A stretch of 64,000 nt of DNA from Ruminiclostridium herbifermentans (GTDB taxonomy: Bacteria > Bacillota > Clostridia > Acetivibrionales > DSM-1351), in NCBI RefSeq assembly GCF_005473905.2, contig NZ_CP061336.1, forward strand, positions 496,001-560,000. The letters run 5' to 3'. Made by a program: the position numbers and the translations under genes. Within the stretch, counting starts at the first letter, position 1, and each line of letters begins with the position of its first letter. The notes under the pieces are model-generated. The model saw only the letters and a list, made by a program, of their open reading frames with translations. It searched no databases and was not told where the DNA came from. Below are positions 1-8,134 of this stretch, one piece after another.

Positions 1-531
1 GAGGAAGTTAAAAATCTTGCAGCACGTTCTGCAAATGCTGCTAAAGAGACTACAGATATGATTGAGAGCTCCATCAAAAAGTCTGAAGAAGGAACAAAAA
101 TTGCGAAAGAGACTGCGGAAGCTCTTGATAAAATTGTTAATGAAATTGAAAAAGTGGCCAATATAGTAAATGACATTAATATTGCTTCAAATGAGCAGGC
201 TCTTGGTATAGAACAGATTAATCAGGGAATTATGCAGGTATCACAAGTTGTACAGACTAACTCAGCGACTTCTGAGGAAAGTGCGGCAGCTAGTGAAGAA
301 CTTTCAAGTCAAGCTTCAGCTATGCAAAGCATGGTTGCCAAATTCAAACTAAAGAATAACACAAAAAATTATGCAAAGTTTGATGACTTGAGTCCTGAAG
401 TATTAAAAATGTTAGATGATATGTCAGGGAAACGAAAAGCAAGTATAGGTGAATCAAACGATAATATTGAAGAGAAAGTAACTAAAAATACAAAAATTGT
501 ATTAAGTGATAATGAGTTTGGAAAATATTAA
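1..531 (+). CDS. Methyl-accepting chemotaxis protein, C-terminal end (5' partial)
   Basis: The frame is open from base 1, so the gene starts outside the window. The visible 176 residues begin just after the conserved hairpin tip of the cytoplasmic signalling domain (EEVKNLAARSANAAKE) and run down the returning helix of the four-helix bundle. A late stretch rich in Ser, Ala and Glu (SATSEESAAASEELSSQA) is the usual C-terminal methylation helix. The last 60 residues form a charged tail without a CheR-tethering pentapeptide. Chemoreceptors signal through CheW/CheA and are adapted by CheR and CheB, which are encoded directly downstream. The ligand domain is not visible. Confidence 0.93.
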   Translation, partial: EEVKNLAARSANAAKETTDMIESSIKKSEEGTKIAKETAEALDKIVNEIEKVANIVNDINIASNEQALGIEQINQGIMQVSQVVQTNSATSEESAAASEELSSQASAMQSMVAKFKLKNNTKNYAKFDDLSPEVLKMLDDMSGKRKASIGESNDNIEEKVTKNTKIVLSDNEFGKY

Positions 532-567
532 AAAGGTTTGTATATAGGAACTGTTATAATATTATTT

Positions 568-600
568 TGCTTTAGAATATTGAACCAATATTTTAAAGCA
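568..600. other. Hairpin between the chemoreceptor and cheR
   Basis: A 15-bp arm at 568-582 pairs with 586-600 with one G:U pair and a 3-nt loop. It sits inside a second, looser pair of arms (about 547-560 and 628-641). There is no clear U-tract, so it may be an mRNA-processing or stability structure rather than a terminator. Function is unknown. Confidence 0.45.
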
Positions 601-667
601 ATCATACCATAATCTTTGGTAAATACTATTATAATAGTTCCTCCCTTTTGAAGGGGGTGTGTGGTAA

Positions 668-1483
668 TTGCTAACAATTACAGATAAGGAATTTAAGCAG
701 TTAGCAGCTTATATTAAGGAAAACTATGGTATAAATTTAAGAGAAGAGAAAAAAGCTTTAGTGTCAGGAAGACTTCAAAATGTGCTTACTAATAATAATT
801 TTAGCAATTACTCTGATTATGTTAAGTACATACTTGAAGATAAAACTGGGACTGCAGCAGCTACATTGGTTAATAAAATAACTACTAATCTTACTTTTTT
901 TATGAGAGAAGCTGATCATTTTTCATATTTTAAGGCTAAGGTTCTTCCCTACATTAAAACTACAGGAAAAGATAAGGATATTAGGATATGGAGTGCAGGT
1001 TGTTCCTCGGGTGAAGAACCTTATACACTGGCGATGCTTATAGATGAGTTTTTTGGAAAAGAAAAAGCCCTCTGGGATTCTAAAATATTGGCTACTGATA
1101 TTTCGGATAAAGTGCTTGATATTGCAAAAAAAGGAATATACAGCAATGAAGGGATTGAAAGGCTCCCTTCTTCATGGAAGTTTAATTACTTTTATAAAAT
1201 TGACAATGAAAGGTTTGCCCTTTTAGATAGAATAAAAAAAGAAGTAATATTTAGAAAATTTAATCTTATGGATGAAATTTTTCCTTTCAAGCGAAAGTTT
1301 CAAGTGATATTCTGTAGGAATGTAATGATCTATTTTGATGAACAAACAAAGCGTAGGTTAGTTGATAAATTTTATGATTCAATGGAATATGGAGGTTTTT
1401 TATTCATAGGACATTCAGAATCTCTTAATCGACAAGAGACAAGGTTCAAATATGTAATGCCTGCAATTTATAGAAAGGAATAA
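668..1483 (+). CDS. cheR: Chemotaxis protein methyltransferase CheR
   Basis: Transfers methyl groups from S-adenosylmethionine to glutamates of chemoreceptors during adaptation. The 271-residue length is normal. An all-alpha N-terminal domain covers about residues 1-80 and ends in the family motif TTNLTFFMRE. The Rossmann SAM domain follows, with the SAM loop GCSSGEEPYT at 111-120 and the later FCRNVMIYFD motif. The start is TTG at 668, placed 8 nt after a strong AAGGGGGTG ribosome site at 650-658. It lies between a chemoreceptor and cheB, the classic adaptation pair, and is probably co-transcribed with cheB 39 nt downstream. Confidence 0.95.
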   Translation: MLTITDKEFKQLAAYIKENYGINLREEKKALVSGRLQNVLTNNNFSNYSDYVKYILEDKTGTAAATLVNKITTNLTFFMREADHFSYFKAKVLPYIKTTGKDKDIRIWSAGCSSGEEPYTLAMLIDEFFGKEKALWDSKILATDISDKVLDIAKKGIYSNEGIERLPSSWKFNYFYKIDNERFALLDRIKKEVIFRKFNLMDEIFPFKRKFQVIFCRNVMIYFDEQTKRRLVDKFYDSMEYGGFLFIGHSESLNRQETRFKYVMPAIYRKE

Positions 1484-1522
1484 TGAAAATAAAATATCTA
1501 AATTGGTTACGGAGGTAATCAA

Positions 1523-2545
1523 ATGCAAGTTGCAAAGAAAGTCCGCGTCTTAGTTGTAGATGATAGCTATTTGTTTAGGGAAGTGCTGTCTAGAGGGATT
1601 TCTACTGATCCTTATATTGAAGTTGTAGCAGTAGCTGTTGACCCATTTGATGCCAGAGATAAAATTCTAAAATATAAGCCAGATGTAATGACTTGTGATA
1701 TTGAACTGCCAAAAATGAATGGTATAGAGTTTATTAGAAGACTTATTCCTCAGTATCCTATACCTGTCATTGTGGTAAGCAGTGTAAGTGATATTGTTTT
1801 TGAAGCTATGAGTGCAGGGGCAATTGATTTTGTTGCTAAACCTGACGTTCAGTCAGTAATAAGTGTTAAAGAATTTTTAAGTGATTTAATATTCAAAATT
1901 AAGATTGCTGCCAAGGCAAAAATTGGGGAACTGCAGTGTTCAAATATGGAGAATTTTGTACAAGAAAAAAACACTAATGCAGATAAAATTATAGCAATTG
2001 GAGCTTCCACTGGAGGTACAGAAGCTCTTTATCATATTTTAAAGGTTATGCCTCCTACTACACCGGGTATAGTTATTGTACAGCATATACCTCCTGTTTT
2101 CTCAAGCATGTTTGCAGAAAGGTTGGACAAACAGACACAATTGTATGTTAAGGAAGCAGAGGATGGTGATTGTATTGAGCAGGGTAAAGTAATTATCGCT
2201 CCTGGGAATCAACATATAAAGATTGTTATGATTGGTAAGAGATATGCCATAAGGTATTGCGGTGCTGACAAAGTAAATGGACATTGTCCTTCGGTAGATG
2301 TCCTTTTTGAGTCTGTAGCAAAAACTGCAGGTAAAAATGCTATTGGAGTAATATTAACAGGGATGGGCTATGACGGAGCAAAGGGTATGCTTGCAATGAG
2401 AAGAAAGGGTGCAAGGACAATAGGGCAGGATGAAAAATCTTCAGTAGTTTACGGAATGCCGAAGGTAGCATTTGATATTGGAGCTGTAGAGAAACAGACT
2501 TCTTTGGAAAACATTCCTAATGTCATTTTTTCAATGCTAAAATAG
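1523..2545 (+). CDS. cheB: Chemotaxis response regulator / protein-glutamate methylesterase CheB
   Basis: Removes methyl groups from, and deamidates, chemoreceptors when phosphorylated by CheA. The receiver domain (1-125) has the acidic pair Asp13-Asp14, the phosphoacceptor Asp59 and the KPD lysine near 107. A linker leads to the methylesterase domain (155-340) with the catalytic triad Ser162 (GASTGG), His188 (VQHIP) and Asp284 (GMGYDGAKGM), matching the enterobacterial enzyme almost position for position. The start ATG follows a GGAGG site. At 340 residues it is full length. It completes a receptor-cheR-cheB adaptation block and is convergent with the AraC gene downstream. Confidence 0.96.
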   Translation: MQVAKKVRVLVVDDSYLFREVLSRGISTDPYIEVVAVAVDPFDARDKILKYKPDVMTCDIELPKMNGIEFIRRLIPQYPIPVIVVSSVSDIVFEAMSAGAIDFVAKPDVQSVISVKEFLSDLIFKIKIAAKAKIGELQCSNMENFVQEKNTNADKIIAIGASTGGTEALYHILKVMPPTTPGIVIVQHIPPVFSSMFAERLDKQTQLYVKEAEDGDCIEQGKVIIAPGNQHIKIVMIGKRYAIRYCGADKVNGHCPSVDVLFESVAKTAGKNAIGVILTGMGYDGAKGMLAMRRKGARTIGQDEKSSVVYGMPKVAFDIGAVEKQTSLENIPNVIFSMLK

Positions 2546-2613
2546 GCTTAATATTGTAACATAGCCTTCAAAGTTAATTAATTATAAACTGCGAAAGCTT
2601 TGTGCAAAATATT

Positions 2614-3483
2614 CTAAGAGATGCTTTTACTCATTAATTCAAAATATTGCTTAGGAGTCATTCCATATTGAGCTTTGAAGGCCCTGAAAAAATTTGAATA
2701 ATCCCCAAAGCCGCATTGTTCATATACAGAAATAATGGGTAATCCATTTAAAATAAGATATTTGGCTTGAATCAATTTCTTTTGAACAATATATTTATGT
2801 AATGTTGTACCTGAGTACTTTTTGAATTCTCGTAAAAGATGATACTTGCTTAAATAAAATTGCTCCGAAAGCTTATCAATTGTAATTTCCTCATCTAAAT
2901 GGCTATTAATATAATGAATAATTTGGTCAATCAAATTATTTTTTTTTATGTCTATGTCAAGCTTATTGTTGTTATTATAAATAAGCATATTTATATTTAC
3001 TAAAAGTTCAATAATATAGGCTTTATTTAGCAGGTCACTGCCAAACCCCTTATAGTGTTCAAAAGCAATAATTTTTTGTAAAATTGATTTTATATTTTGC
3101 TGCATTTCAAAGCTTACTCTTACAACTGCTTCTTTATTAGGATCTTCAAAGCATTTAGCAAGATTAGTTTCAGCTGTAGATAAGCTCCCTAAAAATGATT
3201 TATTTATCCAAAGTACAATTCGTTCATAGGGAACCTTATGGTCATTAATAATTGCCTGATGCAGTTCCGTGGAATTGATTAGTATAATGTCACCGGGCTT
3301 TAATGAATATGTTTTTCCTTCTGTCAAATAGGTTACATTGCCAGATATGAAGAAATAAAATTCAATAAAATCGTGGTGGTGCAGGTTCACATGTTCAATA
3401 AATGTATCTGAATAATGAAATATCTCGTAGTCCTTAGAAAGCATATACTGTCGAGTTTGATAGCTATGATGCTTTTTTTTCAT
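2614..3483 (-). CDS. AraC-family transcriptional regulator (cupin sensor)
   Basis: This 289-residue one-component regulator has an N-terminal cupin-like half (about 15-160; HHHDFIEFYFFISG and LKPGDIILINSTELHQ are typical of the sugar-binding barrel). A C-terminal pair of helix-turn-helix motifs (about 185-285) includes FGDYSNFFRAFKAQYGMTP, the AraC signature. No membrane segment or signal peptide is present. It is divergent from uxaC across about 470 bases containing a strong inverted repeat, so control of the hexuronate genes is the natural inference. The effector is not readable from sequence. The GAAGG-like ribosome site is weak and 11 nt from the ATG. Confidence 0.88.
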   Translation of the reverse strand: MKKKHHSYQTRQYMLSKDYEIFHYSDTFIEHVNLHHHDFIEFYFFISGNVTYLTEGKTYSLKPGDIILINSTELHQAIINDHKVPYERIVLWINKSFLGSLSTAETNLAKCFEDPNKEAVVRVSFEMQQNIKSILQKIIAFEHYKGFGSDLLNKAYIIELLVNINMLIYNNNNKLDIDIKKNNLIDQIIHYINSHLDEEITIDKLSEQFYLSKYHLLREFKKYSGTTLHKYIVQKKLIQAKYLILNGLPIISVYEQCGFGDYSNFFRAFKAQYGMTPKQYFELMSKSIS

Positions 3484-3574
3484 GTATAGGCTACCTTCTT
3501 TCTGTATTTTATGTTATAAATAGAATTAAAATACAAATATTACTAAGTTATTTGGTTTGAATCATCTGTCTAAA

Positions 3575-3608
3575 AGGATAGCTATAAAATAATTTTATAT
3601 GCTATCCT
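3575..3608. repeat. Inverted repeat, candidate operator
   Basis: AGGATAGC at 3575-3582 is mirrored by GCTATCCT at 3601-3608, and the AT-rich inner arms also pair, with one bulged base. This gives about 16 bp of dyad in only 34 bases. It lies about 90 bases upstream of the AraC start in the divergent gap, so a regulator site or transcript hairpin is plausible. There is no U-tract for a terminator. Confidence 0.5.
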
Positions 3609-3727
3609 GGAAATTTTATCACAGCAATTTTTGCAAGTCAAATAGCAATAAGAACAATATAAGATTATCTAATTTATTAGTATACTTTATATGTGTAGTT
3701 TATTGTTATAATCAACTTTCGCAAATA

Positions 3728-3780
3728 AAAATCTATAGGTGGGGAGAATTATCAGAAGTATCATTGGTTTGTTGCCAAAA
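3728..3780. repeat. Upstream copy of the uxaC-flanking repeat unit
   Basis: AAAATCTATAGG at 3728-3739 is followed by TATCATTGGTTTGTTGCCAAAA ending at 3780 (first bases at 3759). The same 12-mer and motif recur after uxaC at 5379-5620. Orientation is the same. It precedes the uxaC start by about 175 bases. Confidence 0.5.
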
Positions 3781-3955
3781 TAAATGAAATGGAATTAATA
3801 ATACATATCTATGATCAAGATTTTAAATAGTTTGATTTTTTAGTAAACTAATTAATTTTAAGGGATTATAAACTTTTCATTTAATAAGGTTCGCCATACC
3901 TATAATCTTAAATGAAAGCAGATGCAAAATTATTTGTTTGGTTGGAGGTATTATA

Positions 3956-5353
3956 TTGCTGGATGATTATTTTATACTAAGTGGCAATAATTCCAGGTTA
4001 TTATATGACAAATTTGCAAAAAATGCTCCTATTTATGACTTCCATTGCCATCTTTCTGCAAAGGATATTTATGAAGATAAGCAATTTGAGGATATAGCTT
4101 CTATTTGGCTTGGATATGATCATTATAAATGGAGAGCCATGAGATATGCAGGAGTTCCAGAAAAATTTATTACAGGTAATCAGGACGGATTAGTAAAGTT
4201 TAAAAAGTGGGCAAAGACTTGTGAGAGGTTAATTGGAAGTCCCCTTTACCACTGGGCAAATATGGAGTTAAAAGCTTATTTCGGAGTTGATGAGTTTTTA
4301 AAAGAGAGTAATGCAGAAAGCGTATTTGATTTTTGTAATAATAAAATTAAGTTAGAAAAATTATCTCCTGTAAAAATGATAGAAAATTCAAAGGTTAAAT
4401 TAATATGCACGACAGATGATCCAATTGATAGTCTTGAATATCATAGATTAATAAAAACAGAAGGTAAATATTCCTTCAAGGTCCTTCCTACATTTAGGCC
4501 TGATAAGGCGTTGGATATTCTAAAGGAAGGTTTTAGTGAGTATGTAGGAAAACTCTCTGAAAGCAGCAAGCTGAAGATTGAGACATATGAAGATATGATT
4601 AATGCTTTAAAGAATAGAATTCAATATTTTAAGCAGATTGGTTGTCTATTGTCTGACCATTCCTTGGAAAGCATGTCTTATAATTGTACAAATGCTGCAG
4701 AGGTAGAAAATATCTTCACTAACAGACTCAAAGGTAAAAAGATATCAATTGAAGAGGCAGAGAAATATAGAGTATTTACTCTTAAGCTTTTAGCAAATGA
4801 ATATAAAAAGGCTGGGCTAGTAATGCAGCTTCATATAGGAGCTCTTAGAAATACAAATGAAGCAATGTTTAGCAAGATTGGAGCAGATACTGGCTTTGAT
4901 ATAATGAATGATTTTTCTATAGCAGAACCATTAGCAAGAATTCTCAACGATATGGATAGTTCAAAAGGATTGCCAAAGACAATACTGTATTCACTTAATG
5001 CAAAGGACAACCTTGTACTTTCTACGCTATGTCACTGCTACACAGAGGATGGAATACCTGGTAAGGTTCAATTTGGTGCGGCATGGTGGTTTAATGACCA
5101 TAAGGAAGGAATTAGTTCACATTTGAGGTCTATTGCAAATCAAGGTATGCTGGCATATTTTGTTGGTATGCTGACGGATTCTAGGAGTTTTCTCTCATAT
5201 GTAAGACATGATTATTTCAGGAGAATTCTTTGCAGCTTTATTGGTGAACTTGTAGATAATGGTGAATTTGATAATGATGAGAGGATACTAAAGGAATTGA
5301 TTGAAGGCATATGCTATGAAAATATAAAATGCTATTTGGACTTGGTGGAGTAA
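3956..5353 (+). CDS. uxaC: Glucuronate isomerase UxaC
   Basis: Isomerises D-glucuronate to D-fructuronate (and galacturonate to tagaturonate), the first cytoplasmic step after alpha-glucuronidase. About 465 residues, close to the 470 usual for the family. The N-terminal YDFHCHLSAKDIYED carries the amidohydrolase-type metal histidines, and TTDDPIDSLEYH and LHIGALRNTNEAMF are family motifs. I chose TTG at 3956 because GGAGG at 3944-3948 sits 7 nt upstream; an earlier TTG at 3938 would overlap that site. It heads the hexuronate genes and is flanked on both sides by copies of a 65-bp repeat. Confidence 0.95.
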   Translation: MLDDYFILSGNNSRLLYDKFAKNAPIYDFHCHLSAKDIYEDKQFEDIASIWLGYDHYKWRAMRYAGVPEKFITGNQDGLVKFKKWAKTCERLIGSPLYHWANMELKAYFGVDEFLKESNAESVFDFCNNKIKLEKLSPVKMIENSKVKLICTTDDPIDSLEYHRLIKTEGKYSFKVLPTFRPDKALDILKEGFSEYVGKLSESSKLKIETYEDMINALKNRIQYFKQIGCLLSDHSLESMSYNCTNAAEVENIFTNRLKGKKISIEEAEKYRVFTLKLLANEYKKAGLVMQLHIGALRNTNEAMFSKIGADTGFDIMNDFSIAEPLARILNDMDSSKGLPKTILYSLNAKDNLVLSTLCHCYTEDGIPGKVQFGAAWWFNDHKEGISSHLRSIANQGMLAYFVGMLTDSRSFLSYVRHDYFRRILCSFIGELVDNGEFDNDERILKELIEGICYENIKCYLDLVE

Positions 5354-5378
5354 GAATGAAACTCAGCCTTTCCTGCTC

Positions 5379-5620
5379 AAAATCTATAGGCACTCAAACA
5401 TATTAATGGTTTTTTGCGAAAGTGTATAAATACCTTTTAAGAAGCCTTTTAAATATTGCTCAAACTTATCAATGGTTAGTTGACAAAGGTAAAGTTTATG
5501 TGGTTTGGTATAGTGTTACAGAGAGCAAACTTATCAATGGTTAGTTGAGAAAGATAAAGTTTATGTGGCTTGGTATAGTGTTATAGAGTTTAAACTTGTC
5601 ATTGGTTTATTGCTAAAAAA
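5379..5620. repeat. Four degenerate tandem copies of a ~65-bp unit after uxaC
   Basis: The core TATCAATGGTTnnTTGnnAAA starts at 5401, 5467, 5532 and 5597 (spacing 66, 65, 65). The middle two units are nearly identical over their full length, while the outer two are diverged. The first is preceded by AAAATCTATAGG (5379-5390), also found upstream of uxaC at 3728. The array fills the 412-base gap before the aldolase gene. Confidence 0.8.
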
Positions 5621-5765
5621 CATAAAAGTATAGTTGGCGCTTACTTTGTGAACTTTATATTTAGTTGAATAATGAATTTTATAATGTGAGATAAATAATG
5701 GATAGTAGATTTTGTATAATAGTAGATTTTGCATATAGGATTGACAATTATAGGAGGACATATAA

Positions 5766-6740
5766 ATGAATGAAATACTAAAGAAAATTTCTTTAATTGG
5801 CATAGTGCCAGTTATTAAGATTAATGATGCAGAAAAGGCGGTACCGCTTGCAAAAGCATTAAGTGATGGTGGCATTCCTACAGCAGAAATTACCTTCAGA
5901 ACAGAGCAAGCGGAAGAAGCAATAAATCGAATTACAAAGAATGTGCCTGATATGCTTGTGGGTGCTGGTACAGTTTTGACTACTGAACAGGCTGACCGTG
6001 CTATTAATGCAGGAGCTAAGTTTATTGTCAGTCCAGGTTTTAATCCTAAGGTAGTGGAACACTGTGTAAGAAAAGGAGTTCCCATTACTCCGGGATGTTC
6101 AAATCCTAGTGATATTGAACAGGCTATAGAGTTTGGATTAGACGTAGTAAAGTTTTTCCCAGCAGAGGCATTAGGTGGAGTTAAAATGCTAAAAGCACTT
6201 TCAGGGCCATATGGCAATATTAGCTTTATACCAACAGGAGGGATTGATGCAACTAATATTAAGGAATACCTTTCCTTTTCAAAGGTTATTGCCTGTGGTG
6301 GAAGCTGGATGGTACCAGAAAATTTAATTAAACAAGGAAACTTTGAAAAAATAACAATTCTTGCACGAGAGGCAATAGAGAGTATACTTGGCTTTAAAAT
6401 TTCACATGTTGGTATAAACTGTGAAAATGAGGAACAGGCAGGTGGAGTTGCAGTAAGCTTTTCAAAATTGCTGAACCTTGACCTCTACAATGGAAGCACA
6501 TCAATATTTGCAGGTAATTCTGCAGGAAATATTATTGAAGTTATGAAAACACCAAATAGAGGTAAGCACGGACACATTGCAATTAAAACAAATTATATAG
6601 ATAGAGCGGTTAATTATATGACTAGCAGGGGTTATAAATTTGACCAATCAACTGCTAAGTATGATTCAAATAATAAATTGCGTGACATTTATATAGAAAA
6701 CGAGATAGGTGGTTTTGCAATACATTTAGTACAGCAATAG
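5766..6740 (+). CDS. KDPG/KHG aldolase fused to a VOC (glyoxalase-like) domain
   Basis: Splits 2-keto-3-deoxy-6-phosphogluconate into pyruvate and glyceraldehyde-3-phosphate, the last step of hexuronate breakdown. Residues 1-205 form the class I aldolase barrel, with the Schiff-base Lys129 (VVKFFPAEALGG), Glu41 and Arg45 (EITFRT), close to Glu45/Arg49/Lys133 of E. coli Eda. Residues 213-324 are a VOC-fold module (ISHVGINCENEEQA ... HIAIKTNYIDRAVNYM ... FAIHLVQQ). Plain Eda is about 210 residues, so this is a true two-domain fusion with no internal start needed. Its extra domain may act on a related ketose or serve structure. The ATG follows an AGGAGGA site. Confidence 0.92.
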   Translation: MNEILKKISLIGIVPVIKINDAEKAVPLAKALSDGGIPTAEITFRTEQAEEAINRITKNVPDMLVGAGTVLTTEQADRAINAGAKFIVSPGFNPKVVEHCVRKGVPITPGCSNPSDIEQAIEFGLDVVKFFPAEALGGVKMLKALSGPYGNISFIPTGGIDATNIKEYLSFSKVIACGGSWMVPENLIKQGNFEKITILAREAIESILGFKISHVGINCENEEQAGGVAVSFSKLLNLDLYNGSTSIFAGNSAGNIIEVMKTPNRGKHGHIAIKTNYIDRAVNYMTSRGYKFDQSTAKYDSNNKLRDIYIENEIGGFAIHLVQQ

Positions 6741-6904
6741 TAACTAAATTGCATACAAAACATATAATCAAGCTTTGCACATGAATTCTACTGGTGTATT
6801 GATCTAGTTAGTATAATACATTGTGATGATATAGTGCATCTTGGATTATATAAACTGATATTGTTGCTATATGCATACTAGTATAAAAAGGATGGTAGAA
6901 TACT

Positions 6905-7927
6905 ATGAAGAAAGTGGTAACTTTTGGGGAATTAATGTTAAGGTTGGCGCCAAACGGCTATTTACGTTTTGTACAGGCTGACTCTTTTGAGGCAACTTAT
7001 GGAGGTGGAGAGGCCAATGTAGCAGTCTCTCTTTCCAATTTCGGAGTGGATGTAAAATTTATCACAAAGCTGCCAGCACATGAGATTGGACAAGCAGCGG
7101 TAAATTCATTAAGAAAATATGGAGTTGATACATCTGGTATAGCTAGAGGAGGAGCAAGAGTAGGTATATATTATCTAGAAAAGGGTGCATCACAAAGACC
7201 TTCAAAAGTTATATATGATAGAGCATTTTCCGCAATATCATTGGCTGAACCTAAGGATTTTAACTGGGATGAAATATTTGAGGATGTAGAGTGGTTTCAC
7301 TTTACAGGAATAACACCGGCACTTAGTAGTGGTGTAGCAGATATTTGTCTTGAGGCATGTAAAAAAGCCAAAGAAAAGGGAATAAGGGTAAGCCTTGATC
7401 TCAATTACAGAAAAAACCTTTGGTCGCCAGAGAAGGCGCAAGAGGTTATAACAAAATTAACTCCATATATAGATGTTTGTATTGCTAATGAAGAGGATGC
7501 AGAAAAGGTATTTGGAATAAAGGCAGACAATACAGACATTACAGGTGGAAAAATAAATTATGAAGGCTACAAGCAGGTTGCAGAAAAATTGGTTCAGAAA
7601 TATGGTTTTAAGATGGTGGCAACTACCTTAAGAGAAAGCATTTCAGCAAGTGACAACAATTGGTCAGCAATGCTTTATGATGGAAAGGAATTTTATTTTT
7701 CAAAGAAATACAGTGTTCATATTGTAGATAGAGTAGGTGGGGGAGATTCCTTTGGAGCAGGTTTAATTTATTCTCAGTTAAATAATTTTACTCCACAGGA
7801 ATCAATAGAGTTTGCAGTTGCAGCTAGCTGTTTAAAGCATACCATTGAAGGGGATTTCAACCTTATGTCGGTGGCTGAGGTTAAAGCTCTTGCAAGTGGA
7901 GATGCTTCTGGCAGAGTGCAAAGATAA
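6905..7927 (+). CDS. kdgK: 2-keto-3-deoxygluconate kinase (PfkB family)
   Basis: Phosphorylates KDG with ATP to KDPG, linking mannonate dehydratase to the aldolase encoded upstream. At 340 residues it is a typical ribokinase-like sugar kinase. The N-terminal PfkB motif includes YGGGEANVAVSLSNFG, and the C-terminal signature DRVGGGDSFGAG carries catalytic Asp281. YLRFVQADSF near residue 18 and the YYLEKGASQRPSKVIYDR segment are typical of KDG kinases rather than fructokinases. It is in line with the eda-like and uxu genes, so substrate assignment rests on both motifs and context. The ribosome site upstream (AAGGATGG) is moderate. Confidence 0.92.
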   Translation: MKKVVTFGELMLRLAPNGYLRFVQADSFEATYGGGEANVAVSLSNFGVDVKFITKLPAHEIGQAAVNSLRKYGVDTSGIARGGARVGIYYLEKGASQRPSKVIYDRAFSAISLAEPKDFNWDEIFEDVEWFHFTGITPALSSGVADICLEACKKAKEKGIRVSLDLNYRKNLWSPEKAQEVITKLTPYIDVCIANEEDAEKVFGIKADNTDITGGKINYEGYKQVAEKLVQKYGFKMVATTLRESISASDNNWSAMLYDGKEFYFSKKYSVHIVDRVGGGDSFGAGLIYSQLNNFTPQESIEFAVAASCLKHTIEGDFNLMSVAEVKALASGDASGRVQR

Positions 7928-8134
7928 TAGAAATATTATGAAAAGGTGAAGTTTGAGACTTAGAACATGGTTACTTAAGGTTTAAAAGATAGATAGCCAA
8001 TGGAACATACCAATATTTAAATGTTGTCTATTTAGCTTCTAAATTTAATCGTACAGCACATGATGATTCTTTCGCACTAAACTATATGTGAAAGATAACT
8101 ATTTAGTTTTAATTATTAAAAAGGACATGGTGAA

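Larger units (their letters stand above)
3484..3955. promoter_or_regulatory. Divergent control region between the AraC gene and uxaC
   Basis: This 470-base AT-rich gap separates divergent genes, so both promoters should lie here, but no clear -35/-10 pair stands out. It contains a near-perfect inverted repeat at 3575-3608 and a copy of a unit repeated behind uxaC at 3728-3780. A 62-codon open frame at 3599-3787 has no ribosome site or recognisable protein and was not called. Confidence 0.5.

Noticed and set aside
3599-3787. 62-codon open frame between the AraC gene and uxaC
   Set aside because: No ribosome site, low-complexity composition, and it overlaps the inverted repeat and the repeated unit; more likely control DNA.
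5561-6217. Long minus-strand open frame opposite the aldolase gene
   Set aside because: Shadow of the well-supported plus-strand aldolase; no motif or ribosome site.
8041-8134. Possible riboswitch or terminator between kdgK and the SGNH gene
   Set aside because: The 207-base gap is AT-rich with no stable stem or U-tract that I could pair by eye.
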